A DNA stretch of 64,000 nt, taken from Gelidibacter maritimus. GTDB lineage: Bacteria > Bacteroidota > Bacteroidia > Flavobacteriales > Flavobacteriaceae. Each line of letters opens with the position of its first letter. Within the stretch, counting starts at the first letter, position 1. Under the pieces are notes generated by a model. It worked only from the letters and a program-made list of their open reading frames with translations, was not told the DNA's origin and did no database searches. The stretch is taken from assembly GCF_014062315.1 (NCBI RefSeq), contig NZ_JACGLT010000005.1:124001-188000 (forward strand), written 5' to 3'. This document shows, in pieces, positions 10,396 through 18,605 of the stretch. The translations under genes and the position numbers were made by a program.

Positions 10396-10441
10396 AAACC
10401 TCTCAGTCCCGATAGCTATCAGGATGAGAGGTTTCTTTTTT
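10396..10441 (+). terminator. Intrinsic terminator of the nrf operon
   Basis: A long hairpin: AAACCTCTCA (10396-10405) pairs with TGAGAGGTTT (10425-10434), with an inner GATAGCTATC palindrome and one bulged base, and a T-rich run after it. The stem is nearly symmetric and A-rich on its other side, so it may act in both directions. Confidence 0.75.
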
Positions 10442-10602
10442 ATCTAAATTACAGTTCATGTAATTGAGCTTTGACATGTATCGGTAGCAAACCTGTCCAA
10501 ATAAAAATTGGTTATGGGAAATCCCACCTACAACGCTTTTTAGTGTGAAGGATTTTCTATGTATGCAAAGAAGACCTAAGCCATAACTAACACACGTATT
10601 TG

Positions 10603-10761
10603 CTATGCACTTGGCTTAACTCGATCTGGTTTCATTCGTTGTTCTCTAAAGTAGGCAACAATTTCTTCTTTCGTCATTTTGGATAATTTAGCATCCAATT
10701 TGTCCTTAATTTCACGAGCCATTTTGACGGTGTCAAATTTTTTTTCTTTTTTAGTTTCCAT
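10603..10761 (-). CDS. Small basic/acidic helical protein, putative antitoxin partner of the PIN gene
   Basis: A 52-residue reading frame begins METKKEKKFDTVKMAREIKD and ends after KPDRVKPSA. It is charged and predicted helical, with the flavour of small antitoxins found next to PIN-domain genes in Bacteroidota. Its ATG overlaps the last 11 bases of the PIN gene, so the two are translationally coupled, with the toxin gene first; this is the reverse of the usual antitoxin-first order. Identification as an antitoxin is inferred from size, composition and position. Between it and the nrf terminator are about 160 bases with nothing recognisable. Confidence 0.6.
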   Translation of the reverse strand: METKKEKKFDTVKMAREIKDKLDAKLSKMTKEEIVAYFREQRMKPDRVKPSA

Positions 10762-11214
10762 AACTCATTATGTCTCTTGGAGAACGTATCTCCAATGGTT
10801 TGTATCCATTTTTAATATTTATCAAGTTATAACCTCTAATTCGCTGAATATTTACAATATGTTTAAAATTCCAACTAACGAGTAAATCCACTTGATTAAT
10901 TGTAGCCAACGCGATGTGAAGACAATCGGAATAGCTTGTCTTACCAACTACGTTTTCTTTAATATATTCTGCCGCAAGCTCTACAGCTTCATCAGTTTCT
11001 TCAACGAATTCGGTATCTTCGCTTTCGATTCCGCGAACTAATTGACGAACCTTTTCTGGTGCCAACTCTAACTCTCCCTCGAGCATTGTAGAAAAAACAA
11101 TTGTAAATTCCCCTTTATTTAACCTTCAAATAATGGTTTCGTGAACTCTTGAAATTCATCGTCAAAATAGCCACCAAAAACTGATGTGTCCAAATAAATC
11201 CGTTGTCTTTTCAT
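10751..11214 (-). pseudogene. Frameshifted PIN-domain (VapC-like) toxin
   Basis: An ATG at 11214 opens a frame coding MKRQRIYLDTSVFGGYFDDE and stops after 31 codons at 11119. The next frame, readable from about 11125 to 10751, continues the same domain: RLNKGEFTIVFSTMLEGELE and later SDCLHIALA and LVSWNFKHIVN. Together they make a PIN fold of about 153 residues with the expected acidic residues (Asp in LDTS, Glu in LEGEL, Asp in SDCLH) and the WNF motif. A single missing A in the GAAGG stretch near 11123-11127 (GAAAGG expected) would restore one frame. VapC-type PIN proteins are RNases. The reading is either a true inactivation or a sequencing error; no slippery heptamer is evident for programmed frameshifting. 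Confidence 0.8.
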
Positions 11215-11283
11215 TCTATAAATTTACGAAATTCAGTGTGATGTTCAATTTTAGTACAATTTCTATTGCTTCGCGCCTAACTA

Positions 11284-11889
11284 CTAAATATCTTCGGAAG
11301 AAATTATTTGTATGCCCAGATATTCCATCTTCTTTTTTAATTCTTCATGTTTATTTGGATCCAATGGTTGAGAAGCATCTTCAATAAAGAAACAGGCAAA
11401 ACCTTCCTTAAAGGCATCGTAAGTGGAAAAATAAACGCAGATATCGGCTGCGAGTCCGCATAAAAAAAGTTGGGATACGCCTTTCTCTTTTAAATAACCG
11501 GTCAATCCGGTCGACTTTAAATGGCCGTTATCATAAAAGGCACTATAGCTGTCAATTTCCTTATCCGTTCCCTTTCTAAAAATCGCTTCCCATCTTTGAG
11601 TATCAAGATCCTTGTGAAACTTTGCGCCCTCAGTGCCCTGTACACAATGATCTGGCCATAATGTTTGTGGTTTCCCATGAATTTCGATCTCATCAAAATG
11701 GGATTTCCCTGCATGATTGGAGGCAAAACTTACGTGATCTTGCGGGTGCCAATCTTGGGCCGCAACTACCAAATCAAATTTATGTTGGATATTATTGATC
11801 ACCGGAACAATTTTATCGCCATCTGGAACCGCAAGCGATCCTCCAGGCATAAAATCGTTCTGAACATCAATTATAAGAAGTGTTTTCAT
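11284..11889 (-). CDS. pncA: Nicotinamidase PncA
   Basis: PncA hydrolyses nicotinamide to nicotinate and ammonia, the first step of the deamidating NAD salvage route in the cytoplasm. The 201-residue protein has the isochorismatase-like fold. The catalytic triad reads as Asp8 (IIDVQNDF), Lys106 (FRKGTD) and Cys151 (GLAADICVYF); metal ligands are Asp46 and His48 (AQDWHPQDH) and His81 (WPDHCVQGTEG). It follows pncB on the same strand after a 154-base gap, so product and next enzyme are encoded together. Length matches the family. Confidence 0.95.
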   Translation of the reverse strand: MKTLLIIDVQNDFMPGGSLAVPDGDKIVPVINNIQHKFDLVVAAQDWHPQDHVSFASNHAGKSHFDEIEIHGKPQTLWPDHCVQGTEGAKFHKDLDTQRWEAIFRKGTDKEIDSYSAFYDNGHLKSTGLTGYLKEKGVSQLFLCGLAADICVYFSTYDAFKEGFACFFIEDASQPLDPNKHEELKKKMEYLGIQIISSEDI

Positions 11890-12043
11890 GTTTTTATATG
11901 ATTATAAGCTATTTTTCGTAAAGTTAAATAAACCTACTATTTATAACAACCCAAAGGCATTCGTAGTTAGTGAAATGTTTACCTCTAAATTAGTGACCAT
12001 GCATGATCACGATAGCCTTGGGGACGTGTCCAAAAAGTTCGAT

Positions 12044-13441
12044 TCAGAATTTGTGCTTTTGAACCAGGCTATCACGTTCTTTCTTTAGATCTGTGCTCAA
12101 ACCTATTTTGTAAATGTGCGGATTCTGAAATCGTTTGTATTCCTCTGGAAGTTGCTCCAATCGAGATTTTGAATACTCTGCAATCTCACTGACCGTTCGT
12201 GCCGGCATTACTTTTTTACCGTTTTCCATTACCTTCTGAAGTAAAGGTTCGTGTTCAAAACGCGTGAGTTCCAAACTCTTGTTTGCGTCAAATGAATGTT
12301 CCATTCGCGCTACATTTTCCTCATCATACATGGCAACGGCATCTGCACCGTAAAACATGCCATTTTTATCCAACATTCTGTACACCTGTTTTTTTGATGG
12401 TAGGGAAACTTTAATAATGTTTTCAGAAAGCTTGATCCGTGGTTCGCCGTTGTATTCAGACAACTTATAAACGCCATCTATTGCTGCATCAGGCTTTCCG
12501 GTCACCAGGTTTGTTCCCACACCATAGATATCAATAGGTGCGCCCTGTTCTTTTAAACTTTTAATGACATATTCATCCAATTGGTTCGAGGCAACAATTT
12601 TTACATAGTTTAAATCGGCGTCATCCAACATTTTACGTGTTCTTTTTGCGAGATAAGCCAAATCCCCACTATCCAATCGGACACCCAATAACTGCTCTCC
12701 ACTGCTCTCCATTTCCTTGGCCACCGTAATAGCATTTGGCAATCCACTTCTAAGCGTGTTATAGGTATCAATCAGTAGGACGCAATTTTTTGGTCGTATT
12801 TTTGCGAAATCCCGAAACGCCTGTAACTCATCTTCATAACTCTGAATAAAAGAATGCGCCATGGTACCTGAAGAGGGAATGTCGTAATCCTCCGCTGCTT
12901 TCACATTACTTGTACTGTCAAAACCACCAATAATGGCTGCCCGTGACGCATAATAGCCTCCGGTAGCATGGGCGCGGCGTAGCCCCATATCCAAAAGCAT
13001 TTCTGTTTTAGCACTATGGCGAATCCGACTGGCCTTTGTAGCAATTAGAGTCTGAAAATTTAGAATATTCAGCAGCATCGTTTCTATGATCTGTGCTTCT
13101 ATAATATTCGCTTCAACCTGTAGAATGGGACGGTTTGGAAAAACAACATCTCCTTCTAAACTTGATGAGATATTCCCGCGGAATTGAAAATCTTTTAAAT
13201 ACTCCAGAAAACTTTTTTCGAATCCGTGTTGTTCCAGATAGGTCAAATCGGAATCAGAAAATTTTAAGGTTTCAAGGATATTCAAGACATCCTCCAGTCC
13301 CGTAAAAATAGAATATCCGCCGTTAAAGGGATTGTTTCTAAAATAATAGTCGTAGACCGCTCGTCCGTCGGGTTTGGTTTTAAAATAGACCTGAGCCATG
13401 GTCAGTTGATAGAGATCAGTATAAGAAGCTGTAATGTTCAT
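12044..13441 (-). CDS. pncB: Nicotinate phosphoribosyltransferase PncB
   Basis: PncB joins nicotinate with PRPP to make nicotinate mononucleotide, entering the Preiss-Handler pathway. The protein is 465 residues long and begins MNITASYTDLYQLTMAQVYF, the standard start of the family. GLRRAH (153-158), GFDSTSNV (173-180) and the SGTMAHSF segment with the phosphorylatable His196 are all present, as is LLIDTYNTL. The gene lies directly upstream of pncA. It is preceded by a THI-box-like RNA and an intrinsic terminator ending 75 bases before its ATG, which suggests control by premature termination; that regulatory reading is inference. Confidence 0.95.
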   Translation of the reverse strand: MNITASYTDLYQLTMAQVYFKTKPDGRAVYDYYFRNNPFNGGYSIFTGLEDVLNILETLKFSDSDLTYLEQHGFEKSFLEYLKDFQFRGNISSSLEGDVVFPNRPILQVEANIIEAQIIETMLLNILNFQTLIATKASRIRHSAKTEMLLDMGLRRAHATGGYYASRAAIIGGFDSTSNVKAAEDYDIPSSGTMAHSFIQSYEDELQAFRDFAKIRPKNCVLLIDTYNTLRSGLPNAITVAKEMESSGEQLLGVRLDSGDLAYLAKRTRKMLDDADLNYVKIVASNQLDEYVIKSLKEQGAPIDIYGVGTNLVTGKPDAAIDGVYKLSEYNGEPRIKLSENIIKVSLPSKKQVYRMLDKNGMFYGADAVAMYDEENVARMEHSFDANKSLELTRFEHEPLLQKVMENGKKVMPARTVSEIAEYSKSRLEQLPEEYKRFQNPHIYKIGLSTDLKKERDSLVQKHKF

Positions 13442-13516
13442 TAGAATTTGATTTTAATTGAGAAGTTTAGTTGTTAAGATATTTAAAATACGAATGATTT
13501 TCTCATAAGATTTTCG

Positions 13517-13558
13517 AAAAAACAAAGGGAACAAGTTATATAAACATTGTTCCCTTTG
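13517..13558 (-). terminator. Intrinsic terminator between the riboswitch-like RNA and pncB
   Basis: Read on the minus strand, CAAAGGGAACAA (13558-13547) pairs perfectly over 12 bp with TTGTTCCCTTTG (13534-13523) around a 12-nt loop, followed by six T (13522-13517). It begins only two bases after the closing stem of the THI-box-like aptamer, the position expected of a riboswitch expression platform, and ends 75 bases before the pncB start. Confidence 0.88.
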
Positions 13559-13560
13559 CA

Positions 13561-13651
13561 AATCATAATCCTTCTTTTGGCATTAACGCTTTTGAAGTGA
13601 TACGGGTATATTCTCAGCTAATTTTAATAATTTAAGCACCCCGTTATGATT
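13561..13651 (-). promoter_or_regulatory. THI-box (TPP riboswitch)-like aptamer, divergent variant
   Basis: On the minus strand a closing stem P1 is formed by AATCATAA (13651-13644) and TTATGATT (13568-13561), 8 bp perfect. Inside it come the conserved TPP elements in order: CGGGGTGC (13643-13636), the core GCTGAGA (13618-13612) and ATACCCGTATCAC, which matches the E. coli thiM aptamer as I recall it. CGGG/CCCG make P2 and GCT/AGC close P3. The 3' half keeps CTTC/GAAG (P4) and TAATGCC, but the usual CTGAT and CAGCG pyrophosphate-binding strands are replaced by A-rich sequence. An intrinsic terminator follows. No thiamine gene is nearby; the downstream gene is pncB. Confidence 0.75.
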
Positions 13652-13779
13652 GTTTTATAAATATACAAAAAAAATAGATATCTTTAAATACCGATTGAAA
13701 ATTTAACATAAGTTTTTTATATGGTTCCAGAGTCATTCTTCCGCCAAGTAAACTGAATTGTTGTCGGTTTTCTACCTTT

Positions 13780-15318
13780 CTAGTTCTGTAAACTTTTCAA
13801 GTATTGCACGAGCGCCAACCGAATGTCAGATTGAGGATGATCAATAGAGGTTTCAATAGGATAAACTTTAATAATATCAGGGTGATTATCTTTTAGAAAA
13901 TCTAAGTTCGTTTCCATACCAGTAAGCAGGAACCCTAACATAGCAACCCGATAAACCTTTCCATTCTCTATATGATCTTCTCCAACACCCCATTTATTAT
14001 CAATCTTTTTTATGGTTGAATTCCGCAATAAATAGCCGCCACTACCTTTATTACTTTCACCAACTCCTAAAATCTCTTTTAGCAGACTTCCTTTCATGTC
14101 AACTTCTCTAATTTCTCCACCAAAAGGCATAGCTCTTAAGATATCATATTGAGAAACCGGCGCATATAAAATATCATCAACCCGGATTGCTCCCGCATTG
14201 ACAAGTACGACATCAGCCAAAGGCGCAGCAACTTGAACAGCGTTTACCACAAGTTCGGTTAAATTGCTTGGTTCTGACCTGATTATAATCTCCCTACCTT
14301 CAAGAGGCTCACTTTTTTCTATAACAATATCCGTAGCATCAAAACCTAAGGAACTGTAGTTAGCATTGGCAATTCCTTCCCATTTTTCAACTACGGTATT
14401 GGTGTGGGGATCAAGCGGAATGTCTTCATTAATATACCTTAATTTTGGAGACACTTTTAATTCACCTGTATTCTTATTTAATCTCATCGTATTCACATAA
14501 GCCGATTTCGCATTGGCATGGGCCTTGGTAATGTACACATCCCCTACTTTCTCAAACTGCATATCATGTTCATGCCCTCCCATAATCAACCCTAAGGTCG
14601 GAATTTGCTGGGCAAGTTTAATGTCATCCTCAAGATCCAAGTGCGTTAAGGCGACCACCACATCAACAGAATCCTTTAGTTGATTATATAAGTTTTTAGC
14701 AGTTGACATTGGGTCTGTATAATGCACATAAGACGCTTTATTAAAAGGCAAAGTCAACCCGATAATTCCAATTTTGGCCTGAGTACCATCGGCATCTGAT
14801 ACATTTAATATATAGGTTTCTGGAAATGCTGTTGTAGAATTTTTGAAAAAAGGCTGAACCGCATCACCAGTTTTGTGGAACGTATTTGAAGACACCCAGG
14901 TAAACCTGGATTCATCAATTCGCGACTGAAGTTCACTTTCTTTAATATCAAATTCGTGATTGCCAAAAACAACAAAATCCATTTCAGCAGCGTTAAGTGC
15001 TTCTACCATCTGCTTACCACGTATACTCTTTCCTTCATATTTCAAACTATTATAAATGGATGGACTTACAAAATCACCACCCATAACCAGAAATGTATTT
15101 TCATTTTTTGCCTTTTCCTCCTTCTTTAAACTGGCAACACGTGCAATTCCACCTTCCTTCCCTCCAGCTAATGGTGCAATTTCATAAACGTCATTGACTT
15201 GTACAAAAACAATATCGATTATACCATCGTCTTTTAGTGCGGTGTTTTTCTGAACTACTGAACAGGAAGTTCCAAACAATAAGATTACGAGCAACAGTAG
15301 CGAAAGTTCTTTTTTCAT
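13780..15318 (-). CDS. 5'-nucleotidase/metallophosphatase lipoprotein (UshA-like)
   Basis: This 512-residue protein starts with a signal peptide ending in a likely lipoprotein Cys19 (LFGTSC). It has an N-terminal calcineurin-like phosphatase domain with NDVYEI (42-47), GGDF (80-83), GNHEFD (119-124), LTHLD (224-228) and GGHEHD (247-252), then a C-terminal 5'-nucleotidase domain (about 320-510). Such enzymes strip phosphate from extracellular nucleotides, and some act on NMN or NAD, which would feed the neighbouring pnc genes; that link is inference. The first metal motif carries Tyr45 where UshA has a histidine, as in a recognised subgroup of the family. The substrate cannot be told from sequence. 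Confidence 0.88.
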   Translation of the reverse strand: MKKELSLLLLVILLFGTSCSVVQKNTALKDDGIIDIVFVQVNDVYEIAPLAGGKEGGIARVASLKKEEKAKNENTFLVMGGDFVSPSIYNSLKYEGKSIRGKQMVEALNAAEMDFVVFGNHEFDIKESELQSRIDESRFTWVSSNTFHKTGDAVQPFFKNSTTAFPETYILNVSDADGTQAKIGIIGLTLPFNKASYVHYTDPMSTAKNLYNQLKDSVDVVVALTHLDLEDDIKLAQQIPTLGLIMGGHEHDMQFEKVGDVYITKAHANAKSAYVNTMRLNKNTGELKVSPKLRYINEDIPLDPHTNTVVEKWEGIANANYSSLGFDATDIVIEKSEPLEGREIIIRSEPSNLTELVVNAVQVAAPLADVVLVNAGAIRVDDILYAPVSQYDILRAMPFGGEIREVDMKGSLLKEILGVGESNKGSGGYLLRNSTIKKIDNKWGVGEDHIENGKVYRVAMLGFLLTGMETNLDFLKDNHPDIIKVYPIETSIDHPQSDIRLALVQYLKSLQN

Positions 15319-15558
15319 GAGAGTATAGTTTTATGCAAAATAAGCATTTACATTGTTAATCAAAAACTTAGAAGTCAACCCAGACTTATAAATGAGAAAT
15401 AAAGATTCATAAAGCAACGAACATAAGGTCATTAAAAACCCAATAGTGTGATAAAAACAAAGTCTTGTAACAAAAAATCTTTAGATAGATTTAACATTCC
15501 TAGCATACTATTTGCATTTTAACACGTTCTTACTAGATAACCTATAAAGTTTAAAACT

Positions 15559-16257
15559 ATGAATGTATTAAAAAAAATGAAATTTGGCGTTGTTGCACTT
15601 TCCATGGCAACTGTATTTACCGCCTGTTCATCAGATGATGATTCAACAAACGTCCCTAATCAAGGTCACTTAAAAATTGCTGCTAAAGCAAGTTATAGCC
15701 CCGTGGCTTCTCGCGGCGTAAATAGCGTAAATCTCGGAGAATTCTTAGTGAACTTCAAAGAAATTGAACTGGAACTTCAAGATGGTTTTTACGATAGCGA
15801 TGATGACATTGAATTGAAAGGTCCTTTTGAAATTGATCTTTTTTCCGGAAACAGCGTCCAATTGGTAGACATCGAAATCCCAAATGGCATCTACGAAGAA
15901 ATTGAATTTGAATTTGATAAAAGCGAAAACCCTAACTCTGACTTGTTTGGGAGAAGCATGCAAATGACCGGTGAAATTAACGGACAAGCTTTTATTTTTT
16001 GGCATGATTTTGAAGATGAGATCGAAATTGACTACGAAGACAGTGAGCAGAAGCTCGTAATCAATAATGACACTAAAGAAGTGGTTATCAACTTTGATCT
16101 CAATGCTGTACTGGGCATGGTTGATCTTTCTACCGCTACCGATGGTGATGGTGATGGAGTAATTGTAATTAGTCCAGAAGATATGGATGGCAATAATGAT
16201 TTGGCAGAAGCAATAAAGGAAGCTTTTAAAGTACAAATTGATTTATTGGATGATTAA
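15559..16257 (+). CDS. DUF4382-type lipoprotein
   Basis: A 232-residue protein with a signal peptide and lipobox ending at Cys23 (VFTACSSDDD), so it is probably an outer-membrane or periplasmic lipoprotein; the Ser-Asp-Asp tail after the cysteine resembles the Bacteroidota surface-export signal. The body (HLKIAAKASYSPVA... VNLGEFLVNFKEIEL) matches the pattern of DUF4382 domains, which are beta-sandwich-like and of unknown function. The chain is markedly acidic, with a DGDGDGV segment that could bind calcium. A second ATG at codon 7 is an alternative start. It stands alone, ending in a clear terminator. Confidence 0.7.
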   Translation: MNVLKKMKFGVVALSMATVFTACSSDDDSTNVPNQGHLKIAAKASYSPVASRGVNSVNLGEFLVNFKEIELELQDGFYDSDDDIELKGPFEIDLFSGNSVQLVDIEIPNGIYEEIEFEFDKSENPNSDLFGRSMQMTGEINGQAFIFWHDFEDEIEIDYEDSEQKLVINNDTKEVVINFDLNAVLGMVDLSTATDGDGDGVIVISPEDMDGNNDLAEAIKEAFKVQIDLLDD

Positions 16258-16285
16258 GAATCAGTAATCACGTATTAATAATAAC

Positions 16286-16329
16286 AACTGCTCGGAAAGC
16301 TTATAAAGCTGCTTTCGAGCAGTTTTTTT
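16286..16329 (+). terminator. Intrinsic terminator after the DUF4382 gene
   Basis: AACTGCTCGGAAAGC (16286-16300) pairs with GCTTTCGAGCAGTT (16311-16324) with one bulged G, followed by a run of seven T. Confidence 0.88.
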
Positions 16330-16493
16330 GTTTAATAGATGTAGAGAACTGATTTTCGAGTGATGACCAATGTCATTTTAACTTTCTTTTTAAAAAATAA
16401 GAGCAACTTTCCATAAAACAACGTTAAGTACTTTAATGAGCAATCTTTTATAATTATATTTATGCCAAGTTTCAAATCCATGATCCCTTATTT

Positions 16494-17069
16494 ATGAACA
16501 AGTTTCTAAAACGTCTATTGATTATCCTTGCCTTTGTAGCAGTGGGTTTATTTCTATATTCCTACTTTGTTGAAGATATTTTCTCCAAACGAATGAGTCC
16601 AAAAGATGTCGTAAAATTTGAATTAAATGACACCAAATTGGAAGTGCTCTATAACAGGCCTTATAAAAAAGGTCGAGAGGTGTTTGGCGCTTTGGTGCCA
16701 TATAACCAAGTTTGGCGTACGGGAGCTAATGAGGCCACTACTTTTACTACCAATAAAACGCTAATCGTCGACGGTATTTCTGTGCCTAAGGGTGTTTATA
16801 CGCTTTGGACTGTACCTAACGACAGTATTTGGAAAGTTTATTTCAATACCAAGCAATATCCGTGGGGTGTTGATGAACAAATGCGACCGATGCGCGAACC
16901 AAAATATGATCTTTTGGAAGTTGATGTTCCTGTTATTGATATTGACAGTACGGTGGAACAATTCACGATTGCTTTTGACAACACCGTAGATGTTCTAAAA
17001 ATGACCATGGCATGGGACCACACTAAAATTGAAGTTCCTATAGAAATCAGCAAAGAGCAACCGCAATAG
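16494..17069 (+). CDS. DUF2911 domain protein, membrane-anchored
   Basis: The 191-residue protein has an N-terminal hydrophobic anchor (about residues 6-26) followed by a DUF2911 domain, recognised by VWRTGANEAT (73-82), the preceding YNRP...GREVFG segment and the later YTLWTVPN. The family is widespread in Bacteroidota as small periplasmic beta-sandwich proteins of unknown function. It is followed by the meaB gene after 17 bases, so the two probably share a transcript, though no functional link is known. Confidence 0.8.
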   Translation: MNKFLKRLLIILAFVAVGLFLYSYFVEDIFSKRMSPKDVVKFELNDTKLEVLYNRPYKKGREVFGALVPYNQVWRTGANEATTFTTNKTLIVDGISVPKGVYTLWTVPNDSIWKVYFNTKQYPWGVDEQMRPMREPKYDLLEVDVPVIDIDSTVEQFTIAFDNTVDVLKMTMAWDHTKIEVPIEISKEQPQ

Positions 17070-17086
17070 GCTAAATATCATCTATT

Positions 17087-18163
17087 TTGACCAAGAAAGG
17101 CAAAACCTCAGCACTGCATGAAAACGAAGGTGTTTCTGAACCGGAAGCGACCAACAAAAGTGCTATTGCCGCCATTAAAAACAGACGCCAAAAACAACCT
17201 TCTGTAGCCGAACTGGTCAAAGGTATATTAGCCCAGGATCGTACAGCGCTCAGTAGGTCAATAACTTTGGTGGAAAGCACCAACCCGCAGCATTTAAAGA
17301 AAGCCAATGCAATCATCCAACAGTGTCTCCCTTATGCCAACACATCCATTAGGATTGGCATTACTGGGGTTCCAGGGGTTGGGAAAAGCACTTTTATTGA
17401 AACTTTTGGAACTTATTTGACTTCTAAAGGAAAGCAAATTGCTGTTTTGGCCGTTGATCCGAGCAGTACTGTGAGTCGCGGTTCTATCCTGGGCGATAAA
17501 ACCCGAATGGAAGATTTGGTCAAGACCGACAACGCCTTTATCCGACCCTCTCCTTCAGGCACTTCACTTGGTGGCGTGGCTCGAAAAAGCAGGGAAATTA
17601 TTATTCTTTGTGAAGCCGCTGGATTTGATACCATCCTTATAGAAACCGTTGGCGTTGGACAAAGTGAAACGGCAGTCCACAGCATGGTAGATTTCTTTTT
17701 ATTATTGAAATTGGCCGGTGCAGGTGATGAATTACAAGGCATTAAACGAGGCATCATGGAAATGGCTGATGCGATCGTAATCAATAAAGCAGATGGCGAT
17801 AATCTTAAAAACGCCAAAACCGCCAAGGTTGAATTCAATAGGGCGCTCCACCTCTACCCACCTAAAGATTCTGGATGGCAACCCAAAGTCTTACTTGCAA
17901 GTGCCCTTAAAAATGAAGGTATCCCAGAGGTATGGCAGTTGATTGAAGACTATCTGAAGTTAGTAAAAGAAAATCAGTTTTTTAATTATACCCGGAACGA
18001 ACAAAACAAATTTTGGCTGCTCCAAACTATTGAAGACCGACTGAAAACGGACTTTTACAATAACCCTTCCATTAAAAAAGAATTGAAACACCAATTGGAA
18101 TGTATTGAAAATGGTGAAACCACACCATTCGCTGCTGCAGAACTCTTGCTGGGCTTAAAGTAA
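17087..18163 (+). CDS. meaB: MeaB/ArgK-family G3E GTPase, methylmalonyl-CoA mutase chaperone
   Basis: MeaB guards and reloads adenosylcobalamin in methylmalonyl-CoA mutase. The 358-residue protein shows the P-loop GVPGVGKS (94-101), then [28 protein letters not shown] and the base-recognition segment NKADGD, all typical of the MeaB branch of G3E GTPases. The N-terminus carries about 35 extra polar residues ahead of the conserved helical region. The start is taken as TTG at 17087, 17 bases after the DUF2911 stop; no ATG occurs before the conserved core. The mutase itself is not in this window. Confidence 0.93.
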   Translation: MTKKGKTSALHENEGVSEPEATNKSAIAAIKNRRQKQPSVAELVKGILAQDRTALSRSITLVESTNPQHLKKANAIIQQCLPYANTSIRIGITGVPGVGKSTFIETFGTYLTSKGKQIAVLAVDPSSTVSRGSILGDKTRMEDLVKTDNAFIRPSPSGTSLGGVARKSREIIILCEAAGFDTILIETVGVGQSETAVHSMVDFFLLLKLAGAGDELQGIKRGIMEMADAIVINKADGDNLKNAKTAKVEFNRALHLYPPKDSGWQPKVLLASALKNEGIPEVWQLIEDYLKLVKENQFFNYTRNEQNKFWLLQTIEDRLKTDFYNNPSIKKELKHQLECIENGETTPFAAAELLLGLK

Positions 18164-18373
18164 ATCTCCACGAATGTTTTAACGGATTTCTCTGTAAGCT
18201 TGATGGTGGGTTGTGGATTGTAGTGGATTGACGGTGCATAATTCCTCTCCCTACTTAATTGGATAAGAGATTAGAGCAAACCTAAATAATGAAATCAGTT
18301 TATTCTTCTAATTGCGCCTGCGGTGATCTGCCTGAAGCTCTAACAGTAAATAACGGACAGCCTCTCAATAATT

Positions 18374-18437
18374 CTTCGAATTCAATTTCAACTTCGATTT
18401 CGATTTCAATTTCAATTTCAAATTCAATTTTAATTTC
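18374..18437. repeat. Degenerate hexamer array (TTCRAY-type) in an intergenic repeat region
   Basis: The 442-base gap between meaB and the acyl-CoA dehydrogenase gene contains about ten imperfect copies of TTCGAT/TTCAAT/TTCAAC in tandem. Directly after it is a CTGCCCG...GACGGGC inverted motif, then more TTCAAGTTCGACTTC. The same pairing of hexamer array and CCCGCC/CTGCCCG module recurs at 52738-52808. A reading frame through it would give Ser-Ile dipeptides on one strand and Glu-Ile on the other, which is the mark of low-complexity DNA rather than a gene. Confidence 0.8.
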
Positions 18438-18605
18438 CTGCCCGACTCCGTCAGTAAGACGGGCGACTTCAAGTTCGACTTCTCCCGATACCCAACGGGA
18501 TTCAACCTCCCACATTAAATTCTAAATAAATCTCCATAAGGTCATATTATATTCAATCAAAAATGCCTAACTTTTCAACAACTAATTTTAAATCCGCAGC
18601 GCTCT

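Noticed and set aside
10751-11214. Programmed ribosomal frameshifting in the PIN gene
   Set aside because: No slippery heptamer or downstream pseudoknot is evident at the junction; a lost base is simpler.
18289-18525. A 78-codon open frame with Ser-Ile repeats
   Set aside because: It is a translation of the hexamer array; the opposite strand reads equally open as Glu-Ile repeats, so no coding preference is visible.
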